64,000 nucleotides of DNA from Thermoplasmatota archaeon (GCA_023381355.1 JAMCUL010000015.1:1-64000), one strand, 5' to 3'. Counted from the first letter of the stretch, positions 15,272 to 26,098 are shown. Notes: a model not told the origin generated them from the letters alone. Program-made: numbers and translations.

Positions 15272-16464
15272 TGGCTTTAGACACAGTATCTGGTTATTTC
15301 ACCAGGGATGGCCGCTCATACTGCATAATTGATTCGGACAGGGAGTTCAAGGAGTGTACTGATGATATCATCGGTACTCTTGATTATTCTGAATCCTTCA
15401 GGAGGATTTACAGTCATCCGGTCAGTGGTGAAAATGTGTTCAAATTCAATTATGGGCCAAGTACTGGCGGGATGATAGAGACTCTGGATCTTAAGATTTA
15501 TACCTACGGGGAGAGGATTCTCTCACTCGATGTCCTGCCCGGATATAAGCAGAGACAAATCAGAATCGCAGGGGAAAGCAAGGATTTGGCACTTCTGCGG
15601 ATTGAACGCTTAAATGGTTTTCACAGTTTTTCATACAGCACCCTCTTTTCATCCGCAGTTGAAAGAATGCTGGAAATACCTGTCAGCCAGGAAGTAAGGT
15701 ACGCAAGGATAATCCTGCTTGAAATTGAAAGGATAACATCACATATATTCAAGACTGCAAGACTCTGTGAATCTGCTTCCCAGAACATTGCCTCGTATGC
15801 CCTCATGGGACTGAGAGAAAGGCTTATGAGGGCAATTGCGGAAGGCACAGGCCATCGCTATTTATTTGGTGTTAATAAAATTGGAGGTTTAAGGAGGAAG
15901 ATCGATCTGGATAGGATTGTAAAAGTGGCAAGGGGAGTGGTAAAGGAGTATGTAAACATCAGGAATGGTCTCTTTGTATCCAGAATATTCATAGACAGGA
16001 TAGAGAATACCTGCAGGGCTGAATATTCATTTGCCCGTGGACCGGTTCTAAGGGCTGCAGGCATAAGGTATGATTTCCGCATGCATGACCCATATTATTC
16101 TGGAATCGACTTCACCCCCGTTACGCAAAATGGCGGTGATTCACTTTCGCGTTTTCTTGTCTTTTCTGAAGAGGTTGAAAGATCAATGGAAATTATAGAA
16201 AAATGCATGACTCCCGGTGAACGGGGCAATTTCTTAATTCCATCTCACGAGAATGAGGCCTACGGAATAGAGACACCCTCAGGTGACGCAAGAATGGTTT
16301 TCAGTATAAATAATGACCATATAGGACATATTTATCTGCGAACGCCATCTATACTTAATCTTGAAGCCTTTGCAAGGGGCATACGTGGCAATGTGAAAAC
16401 CGACATTCCATTTGCCCTTGAGAGTTTCGGGATATGGGTTAGTGAGCTGGGTGATGTGGCATGA
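15268..16464 (+). CDS. Nickel-free hydrogenase-like large subunit (HyfG/NuoCD-like, Ehr)
   Basis: A 398-residue protein of the [NiFe] hydrogenase large subunit/NuoCD family with an N-terminal NuoC-like part. Where true hydrogenases carry RxCGxC, this protein has RLNGFH (residues 114-119), so both cysteines are replaced (Asn116, His119). The usual C-terminal DPCxxC is also absent, and the protein ends FALESFGIWVSELGDV. It therefore cannot hold a NiFe centre. The operon fits the energy-converting hydrogenase-related (Ehr) group, whose substrate is not settled. Confidence 0.85.
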   Translation: MMALDTVSGYFTRDGRSYCIIDSDREFKECTDDIIGTLDYSESFRRIYSHPVSGENVFKFNYGPSTGGMIETLDLKIYTYGERILSLDVLPGYKQRQIRIAGESKDLALLRIERLNGFHSFSYSTLFSSAVERMLEIPVSQEVRYARIILLEIERITSHIFKTARLCESASQNIASYALMGLRERLMRAIAEGTGHRYLFGVNKIGGLRRKIDLDRIVKVARGVVKEYVNIRNGLFVSRIFIDRIENTCRAEYSFARGPVLRAAGIRYDFRMHDPYYSGIDFTPVTQNGGDSLSRFLVFSEEVERSMEIIEKCMTPGERGNFLIPSHENEAYGIETPSGDARMVFSINNDHIGHIYLRTPSILNLEAFARGIRGNVKTDIPFALESFGIWVSELGDVA

Positions 16465-17087
16465 AATTATGGCCGCTAGAATCCGCGAAGAAAGGCATTC
16501 TGACAACAGGATTCCCAAAGAAGAAAAATGAAACGATCTCGCCATGGAGCACTCTTCCGGTACGAGTGAATGACGAGGAGGCATACTGTCCGGTTGATGC
16601 GATCAGTGATGCAGGGGTTGACATTAACAGGTGCATTTCCTGCGGGCTATGCGACAATGCAATGAAGCCATCTCTGGAGACTGGCAATTATGGTGTGTTG
16701 AGGAAGGAGCCTGCCCTGAAGAAGTCATTCAAGATATTCCTTATTGACTCTGGAACATGTGGAGCATGTAATACAGAGATGATGTCCATTGCCAATCCAT
16801 ACTATGATGTTTCGAGGCTCGGAATATTCTTCACAAACACGCCAAAGCAGGCGGATGCAGTCGCAATCATGGGCGTATACACGGAGAAGATGGAACCTGT
16901 GATCCGAAGGGCAATCGAAGCCATGTCAAAGCCGTCAGTGGTGATCCTCTTTGGAGCCTGTGCTCTTTCTGGAGGAATTATTGGCACTGGATTGAAAGGA
17001 AAATTCAATCCTGACCTTATCATAGGTGGATGCCCCCCTGATCCGTTCATAATAATAGAGGCTCTTGAGAAGGTGAGGGGAAGATGA
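16461..17087 (+). CDS. Fused ferredoxin/NuoB-like small subunit (HyfHI-like)
   Basis: A 208-residue protein. Residues 43-64 hold C43-P and C58xxC61xxC64, enough ligands for one [4Fe-4S] cluster of ferredoxin type. Residues 90-200 are NuoB/HyfI-like: C100-G-A-C103, GACALSGG (C167) and GGCPPDP (C191), the four ligands of the proximal N2-type cluster. The fusion of the HyfH-like and HyfI-like parts makes a compact electron relay to the large subunit. The iron-sulfur ligands are intact even though the nickel site next door is lost. Confidence 0.87.
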   Translation: MKLWPLESAKKGILTTGFPKKKNETISPWSTLPVRVNDEEAYCPVDAISDAGVDINRCISCGLCDNAMKPSLETGNYGVLRKEPALKKSFKIFLIDSGTCGACNTEMMSIANPYYDVSRLGIFFTNTPKQADAVAIMGVYTEKMEPVIRRAIEAMSKPSVVILFGACALSGGIIGTGLKGKFNPDLIIGGCPPDPFIIIEALEKVRGR

Positions 17088-18955
17088 ATTCGATCATTTT
17101 TTTATTTGTTCTACCCTTAATTCCTCTTGCCATATCATTCACCTTCCCTAAATTATCCTATTACCTTGGTGTGATTTCCACTGCAACTCTTGCAGCGATC
17201 AGCCTGGTTGACCTTTCCGGTTATTTAAGTTTCAGTACATTAACATTTCACTATTTTTCTATAGGTTTTCAGGGCCTCAGCGTTATCTTTGAATTTATTG
17301 TCGCTGTTACGGAGATTGTTGTTTATGTATTCTCAATCTATTATATGCCGGAGGACAGGAGGCTGGCCTTTTTCATAAGCATTGCAGTTTTTACAGTAAA
17401 TTCGGTAATCATTTCAAGAAATGTGATCCTGTTCCTGATGTTCTGGGAATCTATGTCAATCAGCGGCTATCTTCTCATTGGATACAAGAACAGGATTAAA
17501 TCATATCCACCATTCGTATTTTTCGCATTTGGAGAACTAAGTACAGTTTTCCTGACAGTAGGCTTTGCTGCGTATTTCTTTGCTACCGGTTCGCTTCAAA
17601 TCGGCGCTTTTGTATCAAACCCATACATCACGCTGATAATACTCCTTGGTTTTATTTTCAAGATGGGAATAGTCCCACTGCAGATGGTTGAATGGCTTCC
17701 AATCGCACATGGGAATGCTCCAACCTCCGGGTCAATACTGTTCAGTGCGTCAATGACTACTGTTGCCCTCTATGGAATGCTTGTTTTTGCCACTTCGTCA
17801 GCACCAGACATAATTTTAGGTGTGCTCCTCATAGTTTTTGGCTCGTTTTCACTCCTGTTCGGGTCTATTTTCGCAGTATCATCTGAGAACTCAAAAATGC
17901 TCCCAGCATACAGTACTGTTGAAAATTCCGGAGCCATGATAATGATGGTGGGACTGTTCATTTCCTGGCGTCTTTATGATAATTTGCCGCTCTATTCATT
18001 TATTCTCCTGGGCATCCTGATCTATGCGACAGCCCACGCCTGGTCCAAATCCACCGCCTTCGTGATTTCTGGAATTTCATTGGATCCTGATATCAATTCA
18101 AGGAGGGGGGTAAGAATAGGGAAATTTTCCAAATTCTCTGCGGCAGTTGCAGCAATTTCACTCATGGGCCTCCTTCCACTCGGAGGTGGAATAGGTGAGT
18201 GGTTCCTCCTTGAATCTCTCTTCATTTCAGCAAGTTCTAACCAGCATGTGCTTCTTGCAGTTGTGGCGATCCTTTCAGGTAGCCTTGCATCGCTTGGCGC
18301 GGGCATTTCAATCCCTACATTCACCAAGTATTTCAGTTTCATGACTGGAAAGAGTGTGGATGAAGGCGGAAAGAGGAGAATAGGCGTTCCACTTTCCATT
18401 GGGGGTACTATTGTTCTTGGCATATCTCTTTTCATACCGTTCCTGGTTTATGTTTATTCTGTTTCCGTTAGCCAGATAACTTTGAATAAACATTCATTGA
18501 TATTTCTGTCATCATTGAAGGGCATTCCTTATCCATTCCTGATTTACTCAGTATCACAGACCACAGCAACTTTTGGGTTCATATCTCCACTATTCATCAT
18601 GATGTTCATAGCCACCGCAGCCCTTGCCACCTTCTCTATTGGTGGAAGGCAGAGAAGATCAATTCCTGTGTGGAATGGCGGTATTGACCAGGAAGATGAA
18701 ATGAGTTCTTTTGCATATGCAAATGTTCTCAGGATAATCCTCAGCAAGGTATACCTTTCAAGAGAGGAAAAAACGGGTGGTGAATATCATGAGAGGACAT
18801 TTGACATATTCTGGATAATGATAGTGGATTTTGCCCTTATAATCAGGAAGTTTTCCTCAAGATTCGGGAAGGTGGTCATGAACGGGAGCATAAACAGGTA
18901 TATCGCCTACATAATAGTTGCATTCCTGTCCGTGCTGATAATTGTCTCCTTCTGA
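17084..18955 (+). CDS. HyfB/NuoL-type antiporter-like subunit
   Basis: A 623-residue protein with about 15 membrane segments. FKMGIVPLQMVEWLPIAHGNAP is the conserved channel motif of hydrogenase-4 component B/NuoL proteins, and FWESMSISGYLLIGY is the acidic helix. TAHAWSKSTAFVISG is a further match. The last 150 residues include a cytosolic linker and a final membrane helix. It closes the operon and would be the distal ion pump. Confidence 0.86.
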   Translation: MNSIIFLFVLPLIPLAISFTFPKLSYYLGVISTATLAAISLVDLSGYLSFSTLTFHYFSIGFQGLSVIFEFIVAVTEIVVYVFSIYYMPEDRRLAFFISIAVFTVNSVIISRNVILFLMFWESMSISGYLLIGYKNRIKSYPPFVFFAFGELSTVFLTVGFAAYFFATGSLQIGAFVSNPYITLIILLGFIFKMGIVPLQMVEWLPIAHGNAPTSGSILFSASMTTVALYGMLVFATSSAPDIILGVLLIVFGSFSLLFGSIFAVSSENSKMLPAYSTVENSGAMIMMVGLFISWRLYDNLPLYSFILLGILIYATAHAWSKSTAFVISGISLDPDINSRRGVRIGKFSKFSAAVAAISLMGLLPLGGGIGEWFLLESLFISASSNQHVLLAVVAILSGSLASLGAGISIPTFTKYFSFMTGKSVDEGGKRRIGVPLSIGGTIVLGISLFIPFLVYVYSVSVSQITLNKHSLIFLSSLKGIPYPFLIYSVSQTTATFGFISPLFIMMFIATAALATFSIGGRQRRSIPVWNGGIDQEDEMSSFAYANVLRIILSKVYLSREEKTGGEYHERTFDIFWIMIVDFALIIRKFSSRFGKVVMNGSINRYIAYIIVAFLSVLIIVSF

Positions 18956-18977
18956 GAAACTTTATTGTTCCGGCGCG

Positions 18978-19421
18978 TTAGGTTGAATCATCGGGGGGAA
19001 CAACCAGGACAGGAACATTTGATAGCTTGATGATCTCTGAGCTCACAGAGCCGAGTATGAACTTGCTCAATCCTGAAAGTTTCCTGGTTCCAGTAATGAT
19101 AAGGTCAATCTTCTTTTCACCTGCAATTCCAACAATCTTCCTAGCGACCTCGTCCCCCGTTGCATCTATTTTAAGGAACTCATAATTGATACCGGAATCC
19201 TGCATCATGGACTTTACCGATTCTTCTACCTTTTCCGCAAATTTTTCCTGATCTGTAAATACTGCCTCTGGAACTATGGTATCCGCCCCGGTAGGTGTTC
19301 GAATGATTCCGGGATTCACGTAAACTATGCTTAGAAGGTCACATACAGGACCCATCTTTCTTGCAAAATTTATCGCCTTGATTGCACTAGGTGAATTATC
19401 GAATGCCAATTCTATGTTCAT
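18978..19421 (-). CDS. Universal stress protein (UspA family)
   Basis: A 147-residue protein with the UspA fold. The N-terminal strand MNIELAFDNSPSAIKAINFA and the C-terminal nucleotide-binding motif GTRKLSGLSKFILGSVSSEI (G-2x-G-9x-G-S) suggest an ATP-binding member. It is convergent with the Ehr operon, 22 bases away, and transcribed alone. It probably protects under stress, but no specific partner is visible. Confidence 0.88.
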   Translation of the reverse strand: MNIELAFDNSPSAIKAINFARKMGPVCDLLSIVYVNPGIIRTPTGADTIVPEAVFTDQEKFAEKVEESVKSMMQDSGINYEFLKIDATGDEVARKIVGIAGEKKIDLIITGTRKLSGLSKFILGSVSSEIIKLSNVPVLVVPPDDST

Positions 19422-19494
19422 CGATTGATATAGAAGCTTTTAATATTTAAATTCTGCCACCATACAGCTATGGAAGATGTAATGGTGCCCATTG

Positions 19495-20589
19495 TTATTT
19501 ACCGAACCAGCCCTTCTTCTGGATGGGGTTTTCCTTAAGTTTCTCTATAAGTTCCCTCTGTTCTGGCGTGAGTTTTTTGGGTATCTGGACATTTATCCTT
19601 ACCTGGATGTCACCTCTGCCTGCTCCGTGAATCTTAGGAAACCCTTTCCCCCTGATCCTGATTACCTCATTTGGCTGTGTTCCTGCAGGAATTTTCAGAT
19701 CAATTTTCTGGTTGAATATTTCAATGCTTTCATCAGCCCCAAGGGCTGCTTCAGGGAAGGATATATCCTTAAGAACTACTATGTCGTTCTCCACCCTTCT
19801 TATTCCCCTTTCCGGTTTTACCCTGATGAAAACATACAGGTCTCCGGTGTTTCCTTTCTCAGAATCTCCAACTCCCCTTAAAACGATTCTTGCCGCATCG
19901 TTAACGCCTGCGGGGATGTCCACAGATCTTGTCTCAACAACTGATTTCTTTCCTGAGCCGTGGCATTCATGGCATTTCCTGTCTCCTATGAAGCCTCTGC
20001 CGCCACATGTCCTGCATACAATTGTATTCACAAATCTGATGGGACCCTGCATCTGGGCGATCCTTTCATAACCTGTTCCGTTGCAGGTAGGGCATTTCCT
20101 GACATTTCCTTCATACCCGGTACCGTTGCACACGTCACAGTCAACGGTTCTCCTGAATTTTATCTCCTTCTTGGTTCCATTATATGACTCAGCCATTGAT
20201 ATCGATATCTCAACTGAAAGATCAAGATTGGCTGTTCTTCGACCTCCAAAGATCGAATCCCCTCCGCCGAATCCACCCCCGAAGTTCCTGAAAATCTCGT
20301 CAAAAATATCCGAAAAATCTGAGTTCTGGGCGAAATCCTGCCAGTTGAATCCACCCTGGCCATTCCCAAAATCTGCCTTGCCCGTCTGATCGTATATTTT
20401 CCTCTTATTTACATCAGAGAGAATCTCGTATGCCTCCCCTATTTCCTTGAACTTCTCTTCAGCTTCCTTCTTATTGTCAGGGTTCACGTCGGGGTGCCAT
20501 TTTTTTACAAGTGTCCTGAAGGCTTTCTTTATATCGTCCTGGGAAGCATCCCGGGGAACACCCAGGATCTCATAGTAGTCTTTGGCCAA
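19495..20589 (-). CDS. dnaJ: Chaperone DnaJ (Hsp40)
   Basis: A 364-residue type I DnaJ. The J domain (1-70) has WHPDVNPD with the HPD triad that stimulates DnaK. A Gly/Phe-rich linker (about 75-115) follows, then four zinc-finger repeats ([32 protein letters not shown]) and C-terminal substrate-binding domains. It is the last gene of grpE-dnaK-dnaJ, 14 bases after dnaK. In archaea this system is patchy and generally regarded as acquired from bacteria. Confidence 0.97.
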   Translation of the reverse strand: MAKDYYEILGVPRDASQDDIKKAFRTLVKKWHPDVNPDNKKEAEEKFKEIGEAYEILSDVNKRKIYDQTGKADFGNGQGGFNWQDFAQNSDFSDIFDEIFRNFGGGFGGGDSIFGGRRTANLDLSVEISISMAESYNGTKKEIKFRRTVDCDVCNGTGYEGNVRKCPTCNGTGYERIAQMQGPIRFVNTIVCRTCGGRGFIGDRKCHECHGSGKKSVVETRSVDIPAGVNDAARIVLRGVGDSEKGNTGDLYVFIRVKPERGIRRVENDIVVLKDISFPEAALGADESIEIFNQKIDLKIPAGTQPNEVIRIRGKGFPKIHGAGRGDIQVRINVQIPKKLTPEQRELIEKLKENPIQKKGWFGK

Positions 20590-20603
20590 GTCCTATCATT
20601 CTC

Positions 20604-22439
20604 CTACTGGGCCGTCTGTTCTCCGTCGTCCTCTTCTTCGCTGGTCTCCTGAGAAGATCCCTCCTGCTGTGCAGTGTTCTGGGCTGTGTCTTCCTGGGCT
20701 TTGTAAAGTTGTTCACCTATCTTCTGTATCTTCTCTCCAAGGTCTTTCGAGAGGGTATCAACCTCATCAGGTTTCTCGTTTTTTATTGCCTCCCGTAGCT
20801 TTGCAATTGTTTCCCTGGTGGATTCTTCATCCTCTTTCTTGATTTTGTCCTTATTCTCGTTGAGAGTCTTTTCAGCGGTATACGCGATATTTTCAGCAAG
20901 GTTCATCTTCTCTATATCTTCTCTCCTCTTCTTGTCTGTTTCGGCAAACTCCTCAGCCTGTTTCTTCATCCGCTCAATCTCTTCCTTGCTGAGTTTATTC
21001 TTAGCTTCTATGGATATTGACTGTTGCTTGTTGGTTGCCTTATCCTTTGCAGTAACGTGGAGGATACCATTTGCATCTATGTCAAAGGACACCTCAATCT
21101 GGGGAACTCCTCTTGGTGCTGGAGGAATTCCTTCAAGGTTGAACTGTCCAAGTGATACATTGTCGTTTGCCATTGTCCTTTCTCCCTGAACAACGTGAAT
21201 TGTAACAACTGTCTGCATATCTGCAGCCGTGGAGAATATTTGGGATTTTTTCACAGGTATTGCAGTGTTTGCGGGTATAATTGGAGTTGATACCCCGCCC
21301 AGAGTCTCAATACCAAGTGTAAGTGGTGTAACATCCAGAAGTACTATATCCTTGATGTCTCCAGCAAGAACAGCACCCTGAAGCGATGCTCCGATTGCGA
21401 CGCACTCCATGGGATCGACGCCTCCCTCAACTTTCTTCCCGAAGAAATCTTCAACATACTTCCTGACATATGGCATTCTTGTGGGGCCACCAACAAGGAT
21501 AATCTTGTCAACTCCATTCTTGTCAATTCCTGCCTCTTTTATTGCAGTTTCAAGTGGTATTCTTGAGCGGGCAACTATAGGCGCTATAAGTTCTTCCAGT
21601 TTTGATCTTGTCAGCTTGACAAGAACGTGTTTTGGATCACCGTCTACAACAGTTATGTAGGGTATATTCACTTCAGTTTCAAGGGTGGAAGAAAGTTCTA
21701 TCTTTGCCTTCTCAGCCGCATCTTTCAACCTTATATACGCCTTCTGATCCTTCGTGAGATCATAATTTTCCTTCTTCTTGAATTCATCAGCAATGTATTT
21801 GATTATGGTTTCGTCCATGTCAGTACCGCCAAGCTTGGTATCTCCTGATGTTGATTTAACCTCGAATACCCCATCACCAAAATCCATGATTGTCACATCC
21901 AGAGTACCTCCTCCAAGATCATAAACAAGTATCTTCATTGACTGATTCTGCTTGTCTATGCCATAAGCCAGAGATGCGGCAGTCGGCTCGTTGATTATTC
22001 TCTGGACGTTAAGCCCTGCGATCGTTCCTGCGTCCTTTGTAGCCTGCCTCTGATTATCATCAAAGTAAGCTGGAACCGTTATCACAGCATCTGTAACTGG
22101 CTCTCCCAGGAAGGTTTCGGCATCCCTCTTAATCTTCTGCAGAATGAATGCTGAAATCTGCTGTGGAGTGTACTCTTTCCCGTATATCTTGAACTTGTAG
22201 TCAGTTCCCATCTTCCTCTTTGCAGCATAAACGGTTCCCTCTGGATTAAGAAGTGCCTGTCTTCTTGCAGGTTCTCCCACCAGAAGCTGGCCATCCTTCG
22301 TAAATGCAACGTAACTGGGGAAAGATTTCCCCCCAACTGAAACACCTTCTGCGCTGGGTATTATTGTGGGTTTTCCTGATAATACAACAGCTGCAGCTGA
22401 ATTGCTCGTTCCCAAATCTATTCCTATTATTTTTCCCAT
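20604..22439 (-). CDS. dnaK: Chaperone DnaK (Hsp70)
   Basis: A 611-residue Hsp70. It has [13 protein letters not shown] at the N-terminus, [15 protein letters not shown], the conserved [13 protein letters not shown] and [10 protein letters not shown] in the ATPase domain, then the substrate domain and an acidic Gln-rich tail ([11 protein letters not shown]). It refolds proteins together with DnaJ and GrpE, encoded on either side. The spacing to grpE is two bases. Confidence 0.98.
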   Translation of the reverse strand: MGKIIGIDLGTSNSAAAVVLSGKPTIIPSAEGVSVGGKSFPSYVAFTKDGQLLVGEPARRQALLNPEGTVYAAKRKMGTDYKFKIYGKEYTPQQISAFILQKIKRDAETFLGEPVTDAVITVPAYFDDNQRQATKDAGTIAGLNVQRIINEPTAASLAYGIDKQNQSMKILVYDLGGGTLDVTIMDFGDGVFEVKSTSGDTKLGGTDMDETIIKYIADEFKKKENYDLTKDQKAYIRLKDAAEKAKIELSSTLETEVNIPYITVVDGDPKHVLVKLTRSKLEELIAPIVARSRIPLETAIKEAGIDKNGVDKIILVGGPTRMPYVRKYVEDFFGKKVEGGVDPMECVAIGASLQGAVLAGDIKDIVLLDVTPLTLGIETLGGVSTPIIPANTAIPVKKSQIFSTAADMQTVVTIHVVQGERTMANDNVSLGQFNLEGIPPAPRGVPQIEVSFDIDANGILHVTAKDKATNKQQSISIEAKNKLSKEEIERMKKQAEEFAETDKKRREDIEKMNLAENIAYTAEKTLNENKDKIKKEDEESTRETIAKLREAIKNEKPDEVDTLSKDLGEKIQKIGEQLYKAQEDTAQNTAQQEGSSQETSEEEDDGEQTAQ

Positions 22440-22441
22440 GT

Positions 22442-22963
22442 TTATTCACCTTTCTGAACTATGACCTTCGATGTCCTGATTACTTCATTATTCAAAAGAT
22501 ATCCTTTTTGAATTTCCTTTGCGATAATATTGTCCTCTCCATCAACAACACCAACCACCTCATGAAGTCTCAGATCTACCTTCTTCCCCTCAGATTCTAT
22601 TTCCTGCAACCCGTATTTTGAGAGAACAGACATTATATTTTTCCTGATGCTTTCAAGAGTGGACACATCCTTGCCGGAAACAATCCCGGCGTCAAGACTG
22701 TCAAGAACAGGAAGCATATCCCTAACAATGTCCATTCCCAGAGCTTTTTTCTGGTTCTCGAAGTTTCTCTCCATAACCCTGCTGTAATTCTGGAGTTCGG
22801 CCAAGGTTCTCAGGAGTTTCTCATTGTTATTGCGTAGTTCCTCAACACTTTCGCCTTCAATATCTACTTTAACCTGTCTCATCAAATTCCTTCTCCTTGA
22901 CCTTTCAATGGAATATCCAAGGGGATCGACCAGGATCTGTGCTTCATCCGGTATATAGGTCAT
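22442..22963 (-). CDS. grpE: Nucleotide exchange factor GrpE
   Basis: A 173-residue GrpE. A long N-terminal coiled coil (about 35-75, [24 protein letters not shown]) is followed by the family core [12 protein letters not shown] and the C-terminal beta domain ([27 protein letters not shown]). It opens the DnaK nucleotide site. First gene of the operon. A later start at residue 28 is possible, but the promoter position favours 22963. Confidence 0.93.
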   Translation of the reverse strand: MTYIPDEAQILVDPLGYSIERSRRRNLMRQVKVDIEGESVEELRNNNEKLLRTLAELQNYSRVMERNFENQKKALGMDIVRDMLPVLDSLDAGIVSGKDVSTLESIRKNIMSVLSKYGLQEIESEGKKVDLRLHEVVGVVDGEDNIIAKEIQKGYLLNNEVIRTSKVIVQKGE

Positions 22964-22983
22964 TGCAAGTAAATTTGTTCTTC

Positions 22984-22995
22984 ATTATAAACCTT
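22984..22995 (-). promoter_or_regulatory. TATA box of grpE-dnaK-dnaJ
   Basis: Read on the minus strand, AGGTTTATAATG lies about 22-32 bases before the grpE start codon. The spacing suggests a leaderless or nearly leaderless transcript. Confidence 0.45.
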
Positions 22996-23022
22996 TCGTT
23001 CAACAAACCGTGAATCATCACT

Positions 23023-24705
23023 CTATAATTTTTCAAATTCTTTCTCAATCCTGTTCAGTTTTGAATACCAGTAAACCAGGATAGAGGTTTTTGTGATCTT
23101 GTGCTTGTTTGACCATTCAAGATCCTTGTTTATGTATGATAGGTGGGAGTTCAGATTTGAGTTTGGAACATACTCTTCTCCATTTGCGTAATTGGTCACA
23201 TTTGCTATTATCCTGTTTCCCTCCTCCCTGCTTATCAATCCTGCCTCAATTCTGGCCTTCATCATCTCAATTTCAGCCTGATAGGTATTCCTTTCAATAT
23301 CCTGCTTACTCATCCATGCGGTTTCATAATTAAGAAAGTCAACCCAGCTCTTCCCCTTATCAAGGAGATCAAAATAACCATCGATAGTTCTGGTTGTGAT
23401 CTTGAAGCCGTATTTTTCCGGCATCTCATATATGAGAGATCCAGGATCTATAAATGGTGTGAGGGGAGAAATGAAGGCATATACCTTCATTCTCCGTTCT
23501 TTCTGCTTCAGCATGAGGTTTCTTGCATAGTTTATATCATCGTTAAGTTCCTTTAGCCCCTGCCCGCTTATTCCCAGGGTGAAGTAAACATCAAACTTCT
23601 TGCATCCCATGCTTTCTGCATCCTGAATGCTCTTTTCGAGTTCACTGTTGGTGTATGATCTGCCATTCTTTTCCCTCAGTGCCTGATTTGAGGATTCGGG
23701 TGAAATTTCAGCCGTAAAATCAGGGAAGGTCCTTGAGAGATCAGTGAGATAATCATGTGATGGGGGCTTAAAATATTCCGTCAGGAGTGGGACGTCTATT
23801 CCCATGTCCCGGATCTCCTTGAAGAGTGAATTATAAAATTTCTCTCCGCCCTGATTTATGTCCCCTACAACAAATACTGGAGCCCCAAGTACCTCGTAAG
23901 CGGACTGTATCTCCCGTGCTATCTGTTTCGGATCCCTGAAGAGTGGACTCGTGTTGAAAAAGTTGTTCTTGAAGGCAAAATTAGACCCGCCACAGAATAC
24001 ACAGTTGAACTCACATCCGTGCTCGATCAGGGTTACAGCTTCCGGGTTGTTAATCCAGTCGTTGTAGGGCATATGTCCTTTTACATCTGCATATTTTATG
24101 GCATTTTTCATTAGAAATGAATAGTCAAGTTTTTCATTATCCAGCAGTTCCCTTTTAAATAGCTGCGGATTTTTCTTGATCATCCCGTTCTCCCTGTATG
24201 CGATGCTTGGAATCGAGGAGAGGTCATTTGAGCCATTAAATGCATCCAGCAATTTCTTCAGGTTCTCTTCCTGAAAGTCCCCGACAAGGATATTGTCCAC
24301 CTCAGGATGATTCTGCATTATATCCTTCCAAAAATAGGAAGCGGAAAAGCCACCCATTATTATTTTTGCATCCGGTCTCAACCTCCTTATGACCCTTGCC
24401 AGGCTTATTGCTCCCTGTGTATGTGGAAGCCAGTGCAGGTCAATTCCAAAAACATCAGTATCGATTGACTTCAGATACTTTTCAGCATCAAATCTTTTAG
24501 AATCTACCATCCTTGCTGCAATATTGCATATCCTTCCGCTGTACCCCTCACTGTGAAGGAAATTGAGCATGCTTATGAAACCAACAGGATACATCTCAAA
24601 AACTGGCGTGGAAGGGATAACATCACTTATGGGTCCGGATTTTATGTTACGCTCCCTGAAATCATAAATACTCGGAGCGTGTATCAATGCGATATCTGCA
24701 TGCAT
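23023..24705 (-). CDS. B12-binding/radical SAM protein (Ta0216-like)
   Basis: A protein of about 560 residues with a cobalamin-binding-like Rossmann domain (GFISMLNFLHSEGYSG, then DVFGIDLHWLPH and IIMGGFSASYFWKDI) followed by a radical SAM domain with CEFNCVFC (CxxxCxxC) near residue 235. The cluster and S-adenosylmethionine make a radical. B12 domains in this class often serve methyl transfer or ring contraction. It resembles a Thermoplasma family I recall as Ta0216 (from memory). I prefer the start at 24705 because the fold begins there. An earlier ATG at 24744 adds 13 residues. The substrate is unknown. Confidence 0.78.
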   Translation of the reverse strand: MHADIALIHAPSIYDFRERNIKSGPISDVIPSTPVFEMYPVGFISMLNFLHSEGYSGRICNIAARMVDSKRFDAEKYLKSIDTDVFGIDLHWLPHTQGAISLARVIRRLRPDAKIIMGGFSASYFWKDIMQNHPEVDNILVGDFQEENLKKLLDAFNGSNDLSSIPSIAYRENGMIKKNPQLFKRELLDNEKLDYSFLMKNAIKYADVKGHMPYNDWINNPEAVTLIEHGCEFNCVFCGGSNFAFKNNFFNTSPLFRDPKQIAREIQSAYEVLGAPVFVVGDINQGGEKFYNSLFKEIRDMGIDVPLLTEYFKPPSHDYLTDLSRTFPDFTAEISPESSNQALREKNGRSYTNSELEKSIQDAESMGCKKFDVYFTLGISGQGLKELNDDINYARNLMLKQKERRMKVYAFISPLTPFIDPGSLIYEMPEKYGFKITTRTIDGYFDLLDKGKSWVDFLNYETAWMSKQDIERNTYQAEIEMMKARIEAGLISREEGNRIIANVTNYANGEEYVPNSNLNSHLSYINKDLEWSNKHKITKTSILVYWYSKLNRIEKEFEKL

Positions 24706-24744
24706 ATCCAATGTATGCGAGGGGCAATTATTATTCTTTCGCAT

Positions 24745-25299
24745 CTGTCGGGCTCACTGTTGATAGCGAGAAACTCAATGTCTTTGGATATATGGCCAAT
24801 TTCCTTCATCTATTTTCCCACAACCCAATGTAAATTTCATGACGGAAAGTATATAATTCCTGGTGATTAATCTGGCAAAACACTTGACTGGCATCATACA
24901 TGTTTCCTTCTGTTTCTCCGATTTAATCAGAAAGTTGCCATAATGGCGCCTGCAGATTTCATTTTACCGAACTGCATTTCAGATTGTCTATGCATGAAGG
25001 AACACATTATCTTCCTTATGGGGATGAACAATAACCATGAGGCACCAGGCGACGTCTTCCCTAAGAATGATATGGGAAAAAATACGCTCGTTATGGCAGT
25101 GCAATAAATGCGTTTCATCAAGAGGAACGCTGATTATAACTGAATCCCGGGTTCGGATGAGAATTTGAATTAACCAGTAAGACAGGGCAGGAATAAGTTT
25201 TATTTTCCCCTAACCTTCCATTCACTTGCAGGTATTACTGGGTGCAACCTCAAGGGAATTCCCCAAAGGATTTATCTAAATTGTCATAATCTAAGATGA
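24745..25299. other. Intergenic stretch of about 550 bases
   Basis: No gene is convincing. A plus-strand ORF of 54 codons (24943-25107) has no recognisable motif. The right end carries GGATTTATCTAAATT before the J-domain gene, a candidate TATA box. Confidence 0.45.
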
Positions 25300-26094
25300 A
25301 TGGATTACTACTCCCTGCTGGGAATCTCCAGAAATGCCACCCCCGATCAAATAAGGGCGGCTTACCGTACAGCAATCAAAAAGTGGCATCCAGATTTAAA
25401 CAGGGACAATATACCGCTTTCTTCGCTGATAACCAGCCAGCTTAACGAAGCGTACCGTGTTTTGATGAATCCATCAGAGAGAAAACAGTATGATCAGAGT
25501 CTGGGAATACACGACGGAATGTCGAACAGTGAAGAAAAAGGAAGATACACCTATACGAGGAAGGAAACGGTAATAAGAAATTCCAGAGGCAGCAGCTCAC
25601 GACTTAAGGAGGTGGAACGTATAGAGTCCTGGAAGAACACATTCTTCTCATATATGGCAAGGCATAAGTGGGCTTCCTCAATTTATGCCAGCATTCCGGA
25701 GAAAACAAGGACACGAATTATATCTGGAAGTTCAGATCTTTCAGACATCATGCGCCTGTATTTCAAGATTGAAGAGGCAAAAGTAAGGATGGGGCTTTCG
25801 TCAGCGTACTTCAATCTCATGCAGCTGGAGAAGTACAGGGAAGAGCAGGCGTCAAATTTAGATGTGACATTTACGGTTGTTTCAAGCCTTGAAGCAATTC
25901 TGCAATTTTATATACGAATAAGGGGCGGGATAATCGAAAATGAGTTGTTGAATAGCTATGAACTGTCTGTTGAGAAGAAATTCATTCAGATTCACAAGTA
26001 TCTGGTAAAGCACCCAAATGACCTGTTCCAGGCAATCGAACGGTTCAAGATCAGCAAGGAAGATTGGGAAACGGCCAGAGGTTTCATAAGGTGA
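25300..26094 (+). CDS. J-domain protein (DnaJ-like, non-canonical)
   Basis: A 264-residue protein. Residues 1-68 form a J domain: MDYYSLLGISRNATPDQIRA, KKWHPDLNRD with the HPD motif, then AYRVLMNPSERKQYD. It has no Gly/Phe region and no zinc finger, and the C-terminal 170 residues are helical and unrecognised. It probably recruits DnaK to a special client. The next gene, four bases downstream, encodes a small membrane protein, so the client may be at the membrane. Confidence 0.85.
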   Translation: MDYYSLLGISRNATPDQIRAAYRTAIKKWHPDLNRDNIPLSSLITSQLNEAYRVLMNPSERKQYDQSLGIHDGMSNSEEKGRYTYTRKETVIRNSRGSSSRLKEVERIESWKNTFFSYMARHKWASSIYASIPEKTRTRIISGSSDLSDIMRLYFKIEEAKVRMGLSSAYFNLMQLEKYREEQASNLDVTFTVVSSLEAILQFYIRIRGGIIENELLNSYELSVEKKFIQIHKYLVKHPNDLFQAIERFKISKEDWETARGFIR

Positions 26095-26098
26095 GGCA

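Noticed and set aside
15268-16464. A working [NiFe] hydrogenase
   Set aside because: Both cysteine pairs that hold nickel are missing (RLNGFH; no DPCxxC).
24943-25107. 54-codon ORF with an ATG in the gap before the J-domain gene
   Set aside because: No motif, no clear ribosome-binding site, and the length is near chance.
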